Source: an uncultured Lachnospiraceae bacterium (GTDB taxonomy: Bacteria; Bacillota; Clostridia; Lachnospirales; Lachnospiraceae). From it: a DNA stretch of 18,416 nucleotides. Every line of letters starts with the position of its first letter. Position 1 is the first letter of the stretch. The position numbers were made by a program, and so were the translations under genes. Of this stretch, positions 1 to 7,108 are shown piece after piece. Location: assembly GCA_902803155.1 (NCBI GenBank), contig CADCOU010000136.1:1-18416 (forward strand), given 5' to 3'. The notes under the pieces are model-generated. The model saw only the letters and a list, made by a program, of their open reading frames with translations. It had not been told where the DNA came from and ran no database searches.

Positions 1-156
1 CAGCCTGCGGATGGCCAGAAGAGTGAAGAACCGGCAGACCAGCCTGCGGATGGCGAGAAGAGCGAAGAACCGGCAGACCAGCCGGCAGATGGCCAGAAGA
101 GCGAAGAGCCGGCAGACCAGCCTGCAGATAGCCAGAAGACTGAAGAGCCGGCTGAC
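1..156 (+). repeat. Four 39-bp in-frame tandem repeats in the surface-protein stalk
   Basis: Units start at 1, 40, 79 and 118, each 39 bp and each coding QPADxxKxEEPAD. A degenerate fifth unit begins at 157. Units differ by a few substitutions, such as GGC-CAG versus GGC-GAG in unit 2 and AGC-CAG-AAG-ACT in unit 4. The array may extend upstream of the window. Because the unit length is a multiple of three, copy-number change would alter stalk length without breaking the frame. Confidence 0.9.
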
Positions 157-1074
157 CAGCCGATCGAAGGGCAGGACGATAAGAAAGAAGAGAAGCCGGC
201 AGAGTATACGCTGACCGTTGTTTCCGGCAGTGCGGATAAGACGGTTCTTCAGGAAGGCGCAACAGCTGTGGTGACTGCGAATCCTCCTTCAGCCGGATAC
301 CAGTTCTCGTCGTGGACAGTTTCGGGATCCGGCAGTCTGGCAAACGCTGCAAGTACAAAGACAACATTCACCATGGGAGCCGGCAATGCAACAGTAACCG
401 CTAATTATGTTAAAATTTCCTATACACTTACAGTTAAGAACGGAACCGGTTCCGGGTCTCATACCAGCGGTGAGAAGGTACTGATCACGGCCGATTATCC
501 GGCTTCCGGAAAAGAGTTTGACAGCTGGGTGGTTACGAAGGGGAGTGTCTCGATCGATGATGTGTATGACTATTTTGCAGAAGTTACCATGCCTGCATCG
601 GACGCAGCAGTAAAGGCAACCTATAAAAACGGACCTGATCCGAATAACAATGCGATCACGGGACTTGAGAACAATAAGGAATATCTGAAAGGAACCACCC
701 TTTCCTTTACAGCTGTCGGAGCCGGAATGGAAAAGGAAGGAAGGAATCCCGGAGATTACAGATACAAACCTTCCGGATATCTGATCGGCGGAGTGACAGG
801 ATCATGGTCATCTTCTCCGTATACGACATCCATGGCGATCAATGCAGCGGGTGATTATACGCTGACCGTTACCTTTATGAAGGAAATATATGATGGCTCA
901 GACTGGAATACGGAAGGAACTACTGTAACAAAATCGATCACATTCCATGTGGTAAGCGCCATGTCTGTCAATACCGGGGATTCAACGCCGCTGCTGCCGC
1001 TGGCGATTGCAGGAATCGCAGCGCTGGCGATCATTATCGCACTGATTGTAGTACTTGTCAGAAGAAAAAGATAA
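1..1074 (+). CDS. Cell-surface repeat protein, C-terminal part (5' end outside window)
   Basis: The frame is open from base 1, so the start lies upstream of the window. The first 52 residues are four 13-residue repeats of the form QPADGQKSEEPAD, an acidic Pro-rich stalk typical of wall-spanning regions. Two domains resembling the divergent InlB B-repeat follow, each beginning YTLTV with a later SW aromatic core and ending in a VTANY/VKATY-like strand. A third beta-rich segment reaches about nucleotide 950. The C-terminus reads NTGD, then a hydrophobic stretch rich in Ala, Ile, Leu and Val, then RRKR, which is the layout of a sortase substrate or simple membrane anchor. NTGD resembles the (K)TGD part of Lachnospiraceae sorting signals but lacks an upstream Pro, so sortase processing is uncertain. 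A likely role is adhesion or surface display; the ligand is unknown. A terminator follows closely. Confidence 0.8.
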   Translation, partial: QPADGQKSEEPADQPADGEKSEEPADQPADGQKSEEPADQPADSQKTEEPADQPIEGQDDKKEEKPAEYTLTVVSGSADKTVLQEGATAVVTANPPSAGYQFSSWTVSGSGSLANAASTKTTFTMGAGNATVTANYVKISYTLTVKNGTGSGSHTSGEKVLITADYPASGKEFDSWVVTKGSVSIDDVYDYFAEVTMPASDAAVKATYKNGPDPNNNAITGLENNKEYLKGTTLSFTAVGAGMEKEGRNPGDYRYKPSGYLIGGVTGSWSSSPYTTSMAINAAGDYTLTVTFMKEIYDGSDWNTEGTTVTKSITFHVVSAMSVNTGDSTPLLPLAIAGIAALAIIIALIVVLVRRKR

Positions 1075-1138
1075 GGATCGGATTCGATAAATCAGCGGAA
1101 TTATTTCCGGGTTGTGAAAAAGGATCTGAAATGAATGA

Positions 1139-1178
1139 GAACCCTCCGGGATGCGTGTTTCCCGAAGGGTTCTTATTT
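1139..1178 (+). terminator. Intrinsic terminator of the surface-protein gene
   Basis: A 13-bp stem pairs 1139-1151 (GAACCCTCCGGGA) with 1160-1172 (TCCCGAAGGGTTC) with one mismatch and an 8-nt loop, followed by TTATTT. It lies 65 bp after the stop codon and before the convergent minus-strand gene. The minus-strand side has no T-tract, so it probably acts mainly on + transcripts. Confidence 0.8.
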
Positions 1179-1206
1179 ACTGTCATATAAACTGCAAAAT
1201 CTTACA

Positions 1207-2043
1207 TCATCTGCTGAAGCAGAAACGTTCCAGGATCTCAGCGACTCCTGCATGATTGTTGTCGTGTTCGGTTATATAATCTGCCTCATCTTTCAGCAGG
1301 TCATCCGCATTTTTCATGGCGCAACCGACTCCTGCGGCACGTATCATGGGAAGATCGTTCTCAGCGTCACCTGCTGAGATCGTGTTACAGACCGGGATCT
1401 GATAGTAGTCCGCCAGAAATAAAAGCGAGGAACCTTTATTGACATTGCAGGGAACGATCTCAAGAAGGTAGGGATTCGAATTGAAGCAGTCAAGTATCCC
1501 ACCCATGTTTTCTTCAAAAAGCTTCCGGAAACCCGAGATACGGGATGGATCGTCATAGTCCAGACAGAGAAGTTTTGGAGAAGGATCCATACGGAAAGAA
1601 CGGATGTCGTCAGTTATCACGGCTTCAAGCTTCTGTATGGACAGGTATTTTTGCAGATGATGATTATCGGTCTCGGAAACGACAGCATGGTCTGTGTAGG
1701 CCTGAATATGTATGCCGTACTCATTTGCAAGATCAAAGGCGCGGTACATAAGATCAAGAGGAACCGCCTGCTTCAGAAGGGTCTTTCCGGTATAGGTATC
1801 AAATATGAGCCCGCCGTTGAAACTGCTGATCAGGATGTTTTTCCTTCCATAGAGTCCGAGGTTTTTAAGCGGAAAGGCAGCACCGTCCAGAGCACGTCCG
1901 GTTGATACGCAGACGATATTGTCCATCTTCAGGAACTGCTCCAGAGCACGGAGGTTCTCATCACTGAGCGTTTTGTCTGTGTTGAGAAGTGTGTCGTCGA
2001 TATCGGTAAAAAAAATCATTCGATCTGTGCCGTAAACTGCCAT
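1207..2043 (-). CDS. Cof-type HAD-superfamily hydrolase (sugar phosphatase-like)
   Basis: This 278-residue protein is the usual length for Cof/HAD subfamily IIB phosphatases, cytosolic Mg-dependent enzymes that dephosphorylate sugar phosphates or cofactors such as FMN or pyridoxal phosphate. Motif I is DIDDTL, with nucleophile Asp14 and acid/base Asp16. Motif II is the STGR stretch with Ser48. Lys203 fits motif III, and motif IV is GDAENDLPM at 225-233 with the Mg-binding acids. The cap domain lies between motifs II and III. The ATG at 2043 is preceded on the minus strand by AAGGGATGG at suitable spacing; an internal Met at residue 9 lacks such a site. The gene stands alone, convergent with the surface-protein gene and divergent from the AlaX gene. 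Its substrate cannot be read from the sequence. Confidence 0.88.
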   Translation of the reverse strand: MAVYGTDRMIFFTDIDDTLLNTDKTLSDENLRALEQFLKMDNIVCVSTGRALDGAAFPLKNLGLYGRKNILISSFNGGLIFDTYTGKTLLKQAVPLDLMYRAFDLANEYGIHIQAYTDHAVVSETDNHHLQKYLSIQKLEAVITDDIRSFRMDPSPKLLCLDYDDPSRISGFRKLFEENMGGILDCFNSNPYLLEIVPCNVNKGSSLLFLADYYQIPVCNTISAGDAENDLPMIRAAGVGCAMKNADDLLKDEADYITEHDNNHAGVAEILERFCFSR

Positions 2044-2160
2044 ATTGCCATCCCTTCATTGATGAATCAACTTGTTTCTGCTGTAAATATGTATCATTTT
2101 CATCTCCTGCTTATCATCATAGCAGAAAAGGGGAGAGGAAGAAAACACTACAGTTGTAAC

Positions 2161-2189
2161 TTGTCAATCAAATAGCGTGAGGATATACT
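2161..2189 (+). promoter_or_regulatory. Sigma-A promoter for the AlaX-type gene
   Basis: TTGTCA at 2161-2166, a 17-bp spacer, then TATACT at 2184-2189; each hexamer has one mismatch to consensus. The predicted transcript starts about 30 nt before the ATG at 2225, so the leader is short and has no room for a T-box or riboswitch. Confidence 0.7.
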
Positions 2190-2224
2190 TGATAAAAATC
2201 AGAAATTGAGACAGGTAAATAGAT

Positions 2225-3418
2225 ATGACAGAAAGATTATACTATGAAGATGTGTATATGACGGAATTCGATGCAGCCGTACTGGGATGCACAAAAGAGG
2301 GAGAACAGTGGAGGATCATCCCGGACCGTTCCGCATTCTATCCGGAGGGAGGGGGCCAGAGCGGCGACAGAGGAAGCCTGACAGTACTCTCTTCCGGTGA
2401 GGAGATCGAAGTGTCTGACACCAGGGAAGATGGGGATGATGTTGTTCTCATCTGCAGCGCTCCGGTCGCAGACGGAGAGAAGATCCGGGGGAAACTGAAC
2501 TGGGAGTATCGGTTTGACCGGATGCAGAATCACTCCGGAGAGCATATCATAAGCGGACTGATCCATAACCGGTTCGGTTACAGCAATGTCGGCTTTCACA
2601 TGAGCTCCGACAGGATGACGATCGATCTGGACGGTGAGATCCCCGATGACGCCCTCGCTGAGATCGAACAGGCTGCAAATGAAATCGTGTGGAAAAATGT
2701 TCCGATCCGCACAGACCTCTTATCAGAGGAAGAAGCAGAACAAATCGATTACAGGAGCAAAAAGAAACTGCAGGGAGAGATACGGATCGTCTCCATTCCG
2801 GGAGCAGATGTCTGTGCATGCTGCGGAACCCATGTATCGCATACAGGTGAGATCGGGATAATCCGTATTATTTCGCATGTCAGATTCAAGGGCGGCGTAC
2901 GCATGGAGATGATGTGCGGACGCTGGGCGTACAGGTATATGACGCAGCTGTTCGGGCAGAATCATCAGGTCTCCGTACTGCTCAGCAGTAAAATGCACGA
3001 AACGGCCAGGGCTGTCCGGAAACTACTGGATGACCAGTCAATGCTGAAGGGACAGCTGATCGGGATGCGTTATGATCAGATAGAACGGAAGGCAGAAGAA
3101 CTCAGAGGGTGCGGAAATGTACTGATCTTTGTAAGAGATTATACGCCTGTGCTGCTTCAGAAACTTACTGCACGCATAATGGAACAGACATCATCTGCTG
3201 TGTTTTCTTTTTCCGGCAGTGATGAGGTGGGGTATAAATATGCAGTCGGTCAGGCCGGAGGTAATCTGAAGGAAACGGTTCAGGCGGTGAACTCGGAGCT
3301 CTCGGGACGTGGAGGCGGGAAACCGTTTTTCCAGCAGGGATCCGTACAGGCAGACAGGAAACGCATCGAACTGTTTTTCAATGAAAGATACAAAGATATC
3401 CTGATTGTAGATATGTAA
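2225..3418 (+). CDS. AlaX-type alanyl-tRNA editing protein with DHHA1 domain
   Basis: This free-standing relative of the alanyl-tRNA synthetase editing domain is expected to hydrolyse mischarged Ser- or Gly-tRNA(Ala). At 397 residues it matches the long AlaX class. Residues 38-50 read AFYPEGGGQSGDR, the editing-domain signature. Zn ligands are His103 and His107 in NHSGEH, and Cys199 and His203 in CCGTH, where the common form is CGGTH. A coiled region around 255-295 leads to a DHHA1 C-terminal domain with the Gly-rich GRGGGKPFFQQG stretch at 361-372. There is no aminoacylation or DHHA2 core, so it is not a synthetase fragment. The ATG at 2225 follows a strong promoter but only a weak ribosome site (ACAGGTAAAT). 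No terminator is evident before the glmM promoter. Confidence 0.88.
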   Translation: MTERLYYEDVYMTEFDAAVLGCTKEGEQWRIIPDRSAFYPEGGGQSGDRGSLTVLSSGEEIEVSDTREDGDDVVLICSAPVADGEKIRGKLNWEYRFDRMQNHSGEHIISGLIHNRFGYSNVGFHMSSDRMTIDLDGEIPDDALAEIEQAANEIVWKNVPIRTDLLSEEEAEQIDYRSKKKLQGEIRIVSIPGADVCACCGTHVSHTGEIGIIRIISHVRFKGGVRMEMMCGRWAYRYMTQLFGQNHQVSVLLSSKMHETARAVRKLLDDQSMLKGQLIGMRYDQIERKAEELRGCGNVLIFVRDYTPVLLQKLTARIMEQTSSAVFSFSGSDEVGYKYAVGQAGGNLKETVQAVNSELSGRGGGKPFFQQGSVQADRKRIELFFNERYKDILIVDM

Positions 3419-3524
3419 GACAATACTATGCAAATGATGTATTTATAAAGCATAGAGACGTCAGGATCTTCCGGGACGGATACGGAAACCGGAGGGGCGG
3501 CGTGCGTAAAAAGAAGTACACTGC

Positions 3525-3553
3525 TTGACGAATTGGTGAGATGAAAATATGAT
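3525..3553 (+). promoter_or_regulatory. Sigma-A promoter for glmM
   Basis: TTGACG at 3525-3530, a 17-bp spacer and TATGAT at 3548-3553. This predicts a leader of roughly 95 nt before the ATG at 3657. The rest of the 238-bp gap after the AlaX gene shows only weak inverted repeats and no convincing terminator. Confidence 0.72.
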
Positions 3554-3656
3554 ATTTATCGGTAAATCGGTATGCGGGAGCGGATACGGGGAAATGTACG
3601 GTCCGTGCCTGAGATGAGATAAGGTTTAAAGAAGAAGGTATAAAAGAGGTTTTATC

Positions 3657-5012
3657 ATGGGAAAGTATTTCGGGACAGATGGATTTCGCGGTAAGGCAAA
3701 TGTGGAGCTGACTGCAGAGAAAGCGTTCAAGGTCGGCAGATATCTGGGATGGTATTACGGACAGAACCATGAAGATCATCGGGCCAGGATCATCATCGGA
3801 AAAGATACAAGGCGCTCCAGCTACATGCTGGAGGATGCGCTGTGCTCCGGTCTGACGAGTTCCGGCGCTGATGCGTATCTGCTTCATGTCACAACCACGC
3901 CGTCCGTATCCTATTGCTGCCGTGTTGACGGATTTGACTGCGGCATCATGATCTCCGCAAGCCACAATCCGTACTACGACAACGGCATCAAGATCATGCG
4001 TGCAAACGGACAGAAGATCGAGCCGGAGATCGAGGAAAGGATCGAAGCTTATATAGACGGAGAGATCGGAGAACTCCGCTATGCAACCGAGGAAGCGATC
4101 GGAAGGACGATCGATTATTCGACTGGCCGCAACCGTTATATCGGATATCTGATGACGATCCCGACACGTGCGTTCAACGGATGGAAGGTCGGTCTTGACT
4201 GTGCGAACGGTGCGTCCAGCGTGATCGCGAAGTCGGTATTCGAAGCGCTCGGGGCAAAGACTTTTGTTATCAATAACCAGCCGGATGGCGTGAACATCAA
4301 CAACAATTGCGGTTCTACCCACATCAGTGCACTTCAGCACTTTGTCGTTGACAATGGTCTGGACGTCGGCTTCGCATTTGACGGAGATGCGGACAGGTGC
4401 CTCGCAGTCGATGAGTTCGGCAAAGTCGTTGACGGTGATCAGATCATGTATCTCTGCGGAAAATATCTCAGAGAGATCGGAAACCTGGATCATGACATGA
4501 TCGTCACGACAGTCATGTCTAATCTCGGCTTCTATAAGAGCTGCGATTCGATCGGACTGAAGTACCAGCAGACTGCAGTCGGTGACAAGTATGTGGCTGA
4601 GAATATGATGGCAAACGGATATGTCCTCGGCGGAGAGCAGAGTGGACATATTATCTTCGGAAAATACGCCACCACCGGTGATGGCATCCTTACCTCGCTC
4701 ATGGTCATGCAGACCATACTGGAGAAGAAGATGCCGCTGTCGATGCTGGCAGACGAGATGAAGATCTTCCCGCAGGTCCTCAGGAATGTGGTCGTCTATG
4801 ACAAGGCTGCGGCACAGGCAAACGAAAAGGTGAAGGCTGCCGTGAAGGCTGCAGCCGACGGTCTCGGTGACAGCGGACGTATCCTGGTCCGTGAGAGCGG
4901 GACGGAGCCGAAGATCCGTGTCATGGTTGAGGCCGGTACGCAGGAAGAGTGTGAAAAATGGGTTAAGTCTGTCATAGACGTGATTCATGCGGAAGGACTG
5001 GCAGTCAACTGA
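3657..5012 (+). CDS. glmM: Phosphoglucosamine mutase GlmM
   Basis: GlmM interconverts glucosamine-6-phosphate and glucosamine-1-phosphate in the cytosol, feeding UDP-GlcNAc for peptidoglycan and wall polymers. The 451-residue length and four-domain alpha-D-phosphohexomutase layout are standard. The N-terminus has KYFGTDGFRG. The phosphoserine is Ser102 in ISASHNP, the metal-binding loop is DGDADR with Asp242, 244 and 246, the sugar-binding loop is GGEQSGH at 325-331, and the phosphate-binding loop is RESGTEPKIR at 412-421. The FGTDGFRG and SASHNP forms favour GlmM over phosphomannomutase or phosphoglucomutase. The start is set by AGAGG at 3645-3649, 7 nt from the ATG. It has its own promoter and a terminator at 5046-5070, so it is upstream of, but probably separate from, the rhamnose operon. 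Confidence 0.95.
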   Translation: MGKYFGTDGFRGKANVELTAEKAFKVGRYLGWYYGQNHEDHRARIIIGKDTRRSSYMLEDALCSGLTSSGADAYLLHVTTTPSVSYCCRVDGFDCGIMISASHNPYYDNGIKIMRANGQKIEPEIEERIEAYIDGEIGELRYATEEAIGRTIDYSTGRNRYIGYLMTIPTRAFNGWKVGLDCANGASSVIAKSVFEALGAKTFVINNQPDGVNINNNCGSTHISALQHFVVDNGLDVGFAFDGDADRCLAVDEFGKVVDGDQIMYLCGKYLREIGNLDHDMIVTTVMSNLGFYKSCDSIGLKYQQTAVGDKYVAENMMANGYVLGGEQSGHIIFGKYATTGDGILTSLMVMQTILEKKMPLSMLADEMKIFPQVLRNVVVYDKAAAQANEKVKAAVKAAADGLGDSGRILVRESGTEPKIRVMVEAGTQEECEKWVKSVIDVIHAEGLAVN

Positions 5013-5045
5013 GACCGGAATAAAAAAATTTGTATTTAGCTATTG

Positions 5046-5070
5046 AAGGTGACGTTACGTCACCTTTTAT
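5046..5070 (+). terminator. Terminator after glmM
   Basis: A perfect 9-bp stem, AAGGTGACG (5046-5054) with CGTCACCTT (5058-5066), has a TTA loop and runs into TTTTAT. It sits 33 bp after the glmM stop. Its stem and T-tract overlap the likely rmlA promoter. Confidence 0.75.
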
Positions 5071-5078
5071 AGTATAAT
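5049..5078 (+). promoter_or_regulatory. Probable rmlA operon promoter, overlapping the glmM terminator
   Basis: A perfect TATAAT lies at 5073-5078. The best -35 match at normal distance is GTGACG at 5049-5054 with an 18-bp spacer, inside the left arm of the glmM terminator. The leader to the rmlA ATG would be about 77 nt and contains the short palindromes TGTATACA (5111-5118) and GTATAC near 5135. Confidence 0.5.
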
Positions 5079-5146
5079 CAGAAACAGTTGTGGATGGTGC
5101 ATACATGCGCTGTATACATGATCTGCGTCAAACAGTATACGTACAA

Positions 5147-5152
5147 AAGGAG
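5147..5152 (+). promoter_or_regulatory. Ribosome binding site that sets the rmlA start
   Basis: AAGGAG ends 9 nt before the ATG at 5162. The frame is open further upstream to an ATG at 5090, but that start has no comparable site and would add 24 residues ahead of the conserved MKGIILAGG N-terminus. Confidence 0.85.
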
Positions 5153-5161
5153 AGTTTATCG

Positions 5162-6058
5162 ATGAAGGGAATCATTCTGGCAGGAGGTAGCGGGACCAGA
5201 TTGTATCCGCTTACCATGGTAACTTCAAAACAGCTTCTGCCGATCTACGACAAACCGATGATCTATTATCCGATGTCTGTCCTGATGAATGCGGGCATTC
5301 GGGATATTCTGATCATCTCCACACCGGCGGATACTCCGAGATTCGAGGAACTTCTTGGCGACGGTCATCAGTTCGGGGTACGTCTTTCGTATGCGGTTCA
5401 GCCAAGTCCGGACGGACTCGCACAGGCATTTATTATTGGAGAGGAATTCGTCGGGGACGACAACGTCTGCATGATCCTCGGAGACAATATATTCTTCGGA
5501 CACGGATTCCGGAAGCGCCTGATGACTGCGGTAAGAAACGCAGACTCCGGCGCAGGAGCTACCGTTTTCGGCTACTATGTCGACGATCCGGAACGGTTCG
5601 GAATCGTCTCTTTCAACAAGGACGGAAAAGCAGAGACCATAGAAGAAAAACCTGCTCATCCGAAGAGCAATTACTGTGTCACCGGTCTGTATTTCTATGA
5701 CAATAAAGTTGTGGAATACGCAAAAAACCTGAAGCCGAGCGCCAGGGGCGAACTCGAGATCACGGACCTGAACCGGATCTATCTGGAGCAGGGCAGGCTG
5801 AATGTGGAACTGCTGGGGCAGGGATTCACATGGCTGGACACCGGAACGCACGAATCTCTTGTGGATGCCACGAACTTCGTCAAGACGATCGAGCAGCATC
5901 AGCATCGTAAGATCGCGTGCCTGGAAGAGATCGGATACCAGAACGGATGGATCACCAGGGATGATGTTCTGGAAGTATATGAAGTGCTGAAGAAGAATCA
6001 GTATGGACAGTACCTGAAGGATGTCCTGGACGGCAAGTTCATGGATGTCACGCAGTAA
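5162..6058 (+). CDS. rmlA: Glucose-1-phosphate thymidylyltransferase RmlA
   Basis: RmlA catalyses dTTP plus glucose-1-phosphate to dTDP-glucose plus pyrophosphate, the first and usually feedback-inhibited step of dTDP-L-rhamnose synthesis. The product is 298 residues, normal for the family. The N-terminal nucleotide loop is GGSGTRLYP (8-16), followed by the TSKQLLPIYDKPMIYYP substrate stretch from residue 21, and LGDN carries a metal-binding Asp. The TWLDTGTHESL segment is typical of RmlA. The start is chosen by the AAGGAG site and the family N-terminus rather than the upstream in-frame ATG at 5090. It is the first gene of the rmlA-B-D-C operon, with rmlB starting 20 nt after its stop. Confidence 0.95.
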   Translation: MKGIILAGGSGTRLYPLTMVTSKQLLPIYDKPMIYYPMSVLMNAGIRDILIISTPADTPRFEELLGDGHQFGVRLSYAVQPSPDGLAQAFIIGEEFVGDDNVCMILGDNIFFGHGFRKRLMTAVRNADSGAGATVFGYYVDDPERFGIVSFNKDGKAETIEEKPAHPKSNYCVTGLYFYDNKVVEYAKNLKPSARGELEITDLNRIYLEQGRLNVELLGQGFTWLDTGTHESLVDATNFVKTIEQHQHRKIACLEEIGYQNGWITRDDVLEVYEVLKKNQYGQYLKDVLDGKFMDVTQ

Positions 6059-6078
6059 CAGAGAAAGGCAGGTGTACA

Positions 6079-7107
6079 ATGAATATTATCGTGACCGGCG
6101 GAGCCGGATTTATAGGAAGCAACTTTATTTTCCATATGCTGAAGAAGTATCCGGATTACCGGATCATCTGCCTGGACTGTCTTACCTATGCCGGCAATCT
6201 GAGTACGCTCGCTCCGGTTATGGACAACCCTAATTTCCGGTTTGTAAAAGAATCCATTACGAATCGGGAGGCAGTATATAAACTGTTTGAAGAAGAGCAT
6301 CCGGATATGGTAGTAAACTTTGCAGCAGAAAGCCATGTCGACCGCTCGATCGTAAACCCGGACATTTTCCTGGAGACAAACATCCGGGGAACCACGGTAT
6401 TGATGGATGCCTGCCGCAAATACGGCATCACGCGCTATCATCAGGTTTCGACAGATGAAGTGTACGGGGATCTCCCGCTGGATCGTCCGGATCTTTTCTT
6501 TACGGAGACGACTCCGATCCACACATCAAGCCCGTACTCCAGTTCCAAGGCATCTGCGGATCTGTTTGTTCTGGCATATCACAGGACGTACGGCCTTCCT
6601 GTTTCCATCTCCAGATGCAGCAATAACTACGGCCCGTACCATTTTCCGGAGAAGCTTATTCCGCTGATGATAATAAATGCGCTGCATGACAAGAATCTTC
6701 CGGTATACGGCGAGGGACTCAACATCCGTGACTGGCTGTACGTGGAAGACCACTGCAGGGCAATCGATCTGATCATCCACAAAGGCCGGGTCGGTGAAGT
6801 ATACAATGTAGGCGGCCACAACGAGATGAGAAACATTGATATCGTTACGATGATCTGTGATGCGCTTGGAAAACCGCATTCCCTGATCATTCATGTCGAA
6901 GACCGCAAGGGACATGACATGCGCTATGCGATCGATCCGACAAAGATACATGAGGAACTTGGCTGGCTTCCCGAGACTAAGTTCCAGGACGGAATAAAGA
7001 AGACGATTCAGTGGTATCTGGATCATGAAGACTGGTGGCAGCCGATCGTATCCGGGGAATATCAGAATTACTACGAGAAGATGTACGGAAACCGCAAGGA
7101 GGTCTGA
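6079..7107 (+). CDS. rmlB: dTDP-glucose 4,6-dehydratase RmlB
   Basis: RmlB converts dTDP-glucose to dTDP-4-keto-6-deoxyglucose using tightly bound NAD. This 342-residue extended short-chain dehydrogenase has the Rossmann motif GGAGFIGSN (7-15). The catalytic Thr-Asp-Glu triad is in STDEVYG (Thr125, Asp126, Glu127), which separates RmlB from UDP-galactose epimerases. The active-site YxxxK is Tyr153 to Lys157 in SPYSSSK. RCSNNYGPYHFPEKLIP is the usual substrate-binding stretch. The ATG follows AAAGGCAGG. The stop codon is one base from the rmlD start, and the rmlD ribosome site is inside the rmlB 3' end, which points to translational coupling. Confidence 0.95.
   Translation: MNIIVTGGAGFIGSNFIFHMLKKYPDYRIICLDCLTYAGNLSTLAPVMDNPNFRFVKESITNREAVYKLFEEEHPDMVVNFAAESHVDRSIVNPDIFLETNIRGTTVLMDACRKYGITRYHQVSTDEVYGDLPLDRPDLFFTETTPIHTSSPYSSSKASADLFVLAYHRTYGLPVSISRCSNNYGPYHFPEKLIPLMIINALHDKNLPVYGEGLNIRDWLYVEDHCRAIDLIIHKGRVGEVYNVGGHNEMRNIDIVTMICDALGKPHSLIIHVEDRKGHDMRYAIDPTKIHEELGWLPETKFQDGIKKTIQWYLDHEDWWQPIVSGEYQNYYEKMYGNRKEV
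7096..7102 (+). promoter_or_regulatory. Ribosome binding site that sets the rmlD start
   Basis: AAGGAGG lies within the last codons of rmlB, 6 nt before the ATG at 7109. The reading frame is open further upstream to 7025 inside rmlB, but that extension has no family similarity. Confidence 0.88.
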
Positions 7108-7108
7108 G

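Noticed and set aside
1..156. CRISPR array
   Set aside because: The 39-bp units are contiguous with no spacers and are read in frame as protein repeats.
1..214. Arg/Ser-rich open frame at 11-214
   Set aside because: It is an out-of-frame reading of the 39-bp repeats that encode the surface-protein stalk.
3426..3455. Terminator after the AlaX gene (CTATGC...GCATAG)
   Set aside because: Only a 6-bp stem with a 17-nt loop and no T-tract; too weak to call.
3426..4988. 520-codon open frame on the minus strand opposite glmM
   Set aside because: It is in exact codon register with glmM. It is open because glmM avoids TTA, CTA and TCA codons, whose complements are stops. The translation has no recognisable domain and the opposite strand is a clear enzyme.
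5090..5161. Upstream ATG extension of rmlA
   Set aside because: No ribosome site; it adds residues ahead of the conserved MKGIILAGG start, while AAGGAG precedes 5162.
5225..6079. 284-codon minus-strand frame opposite rmlA
   Set aside because: Codon-register shadow of rmlA, with no ribosome site or domain.
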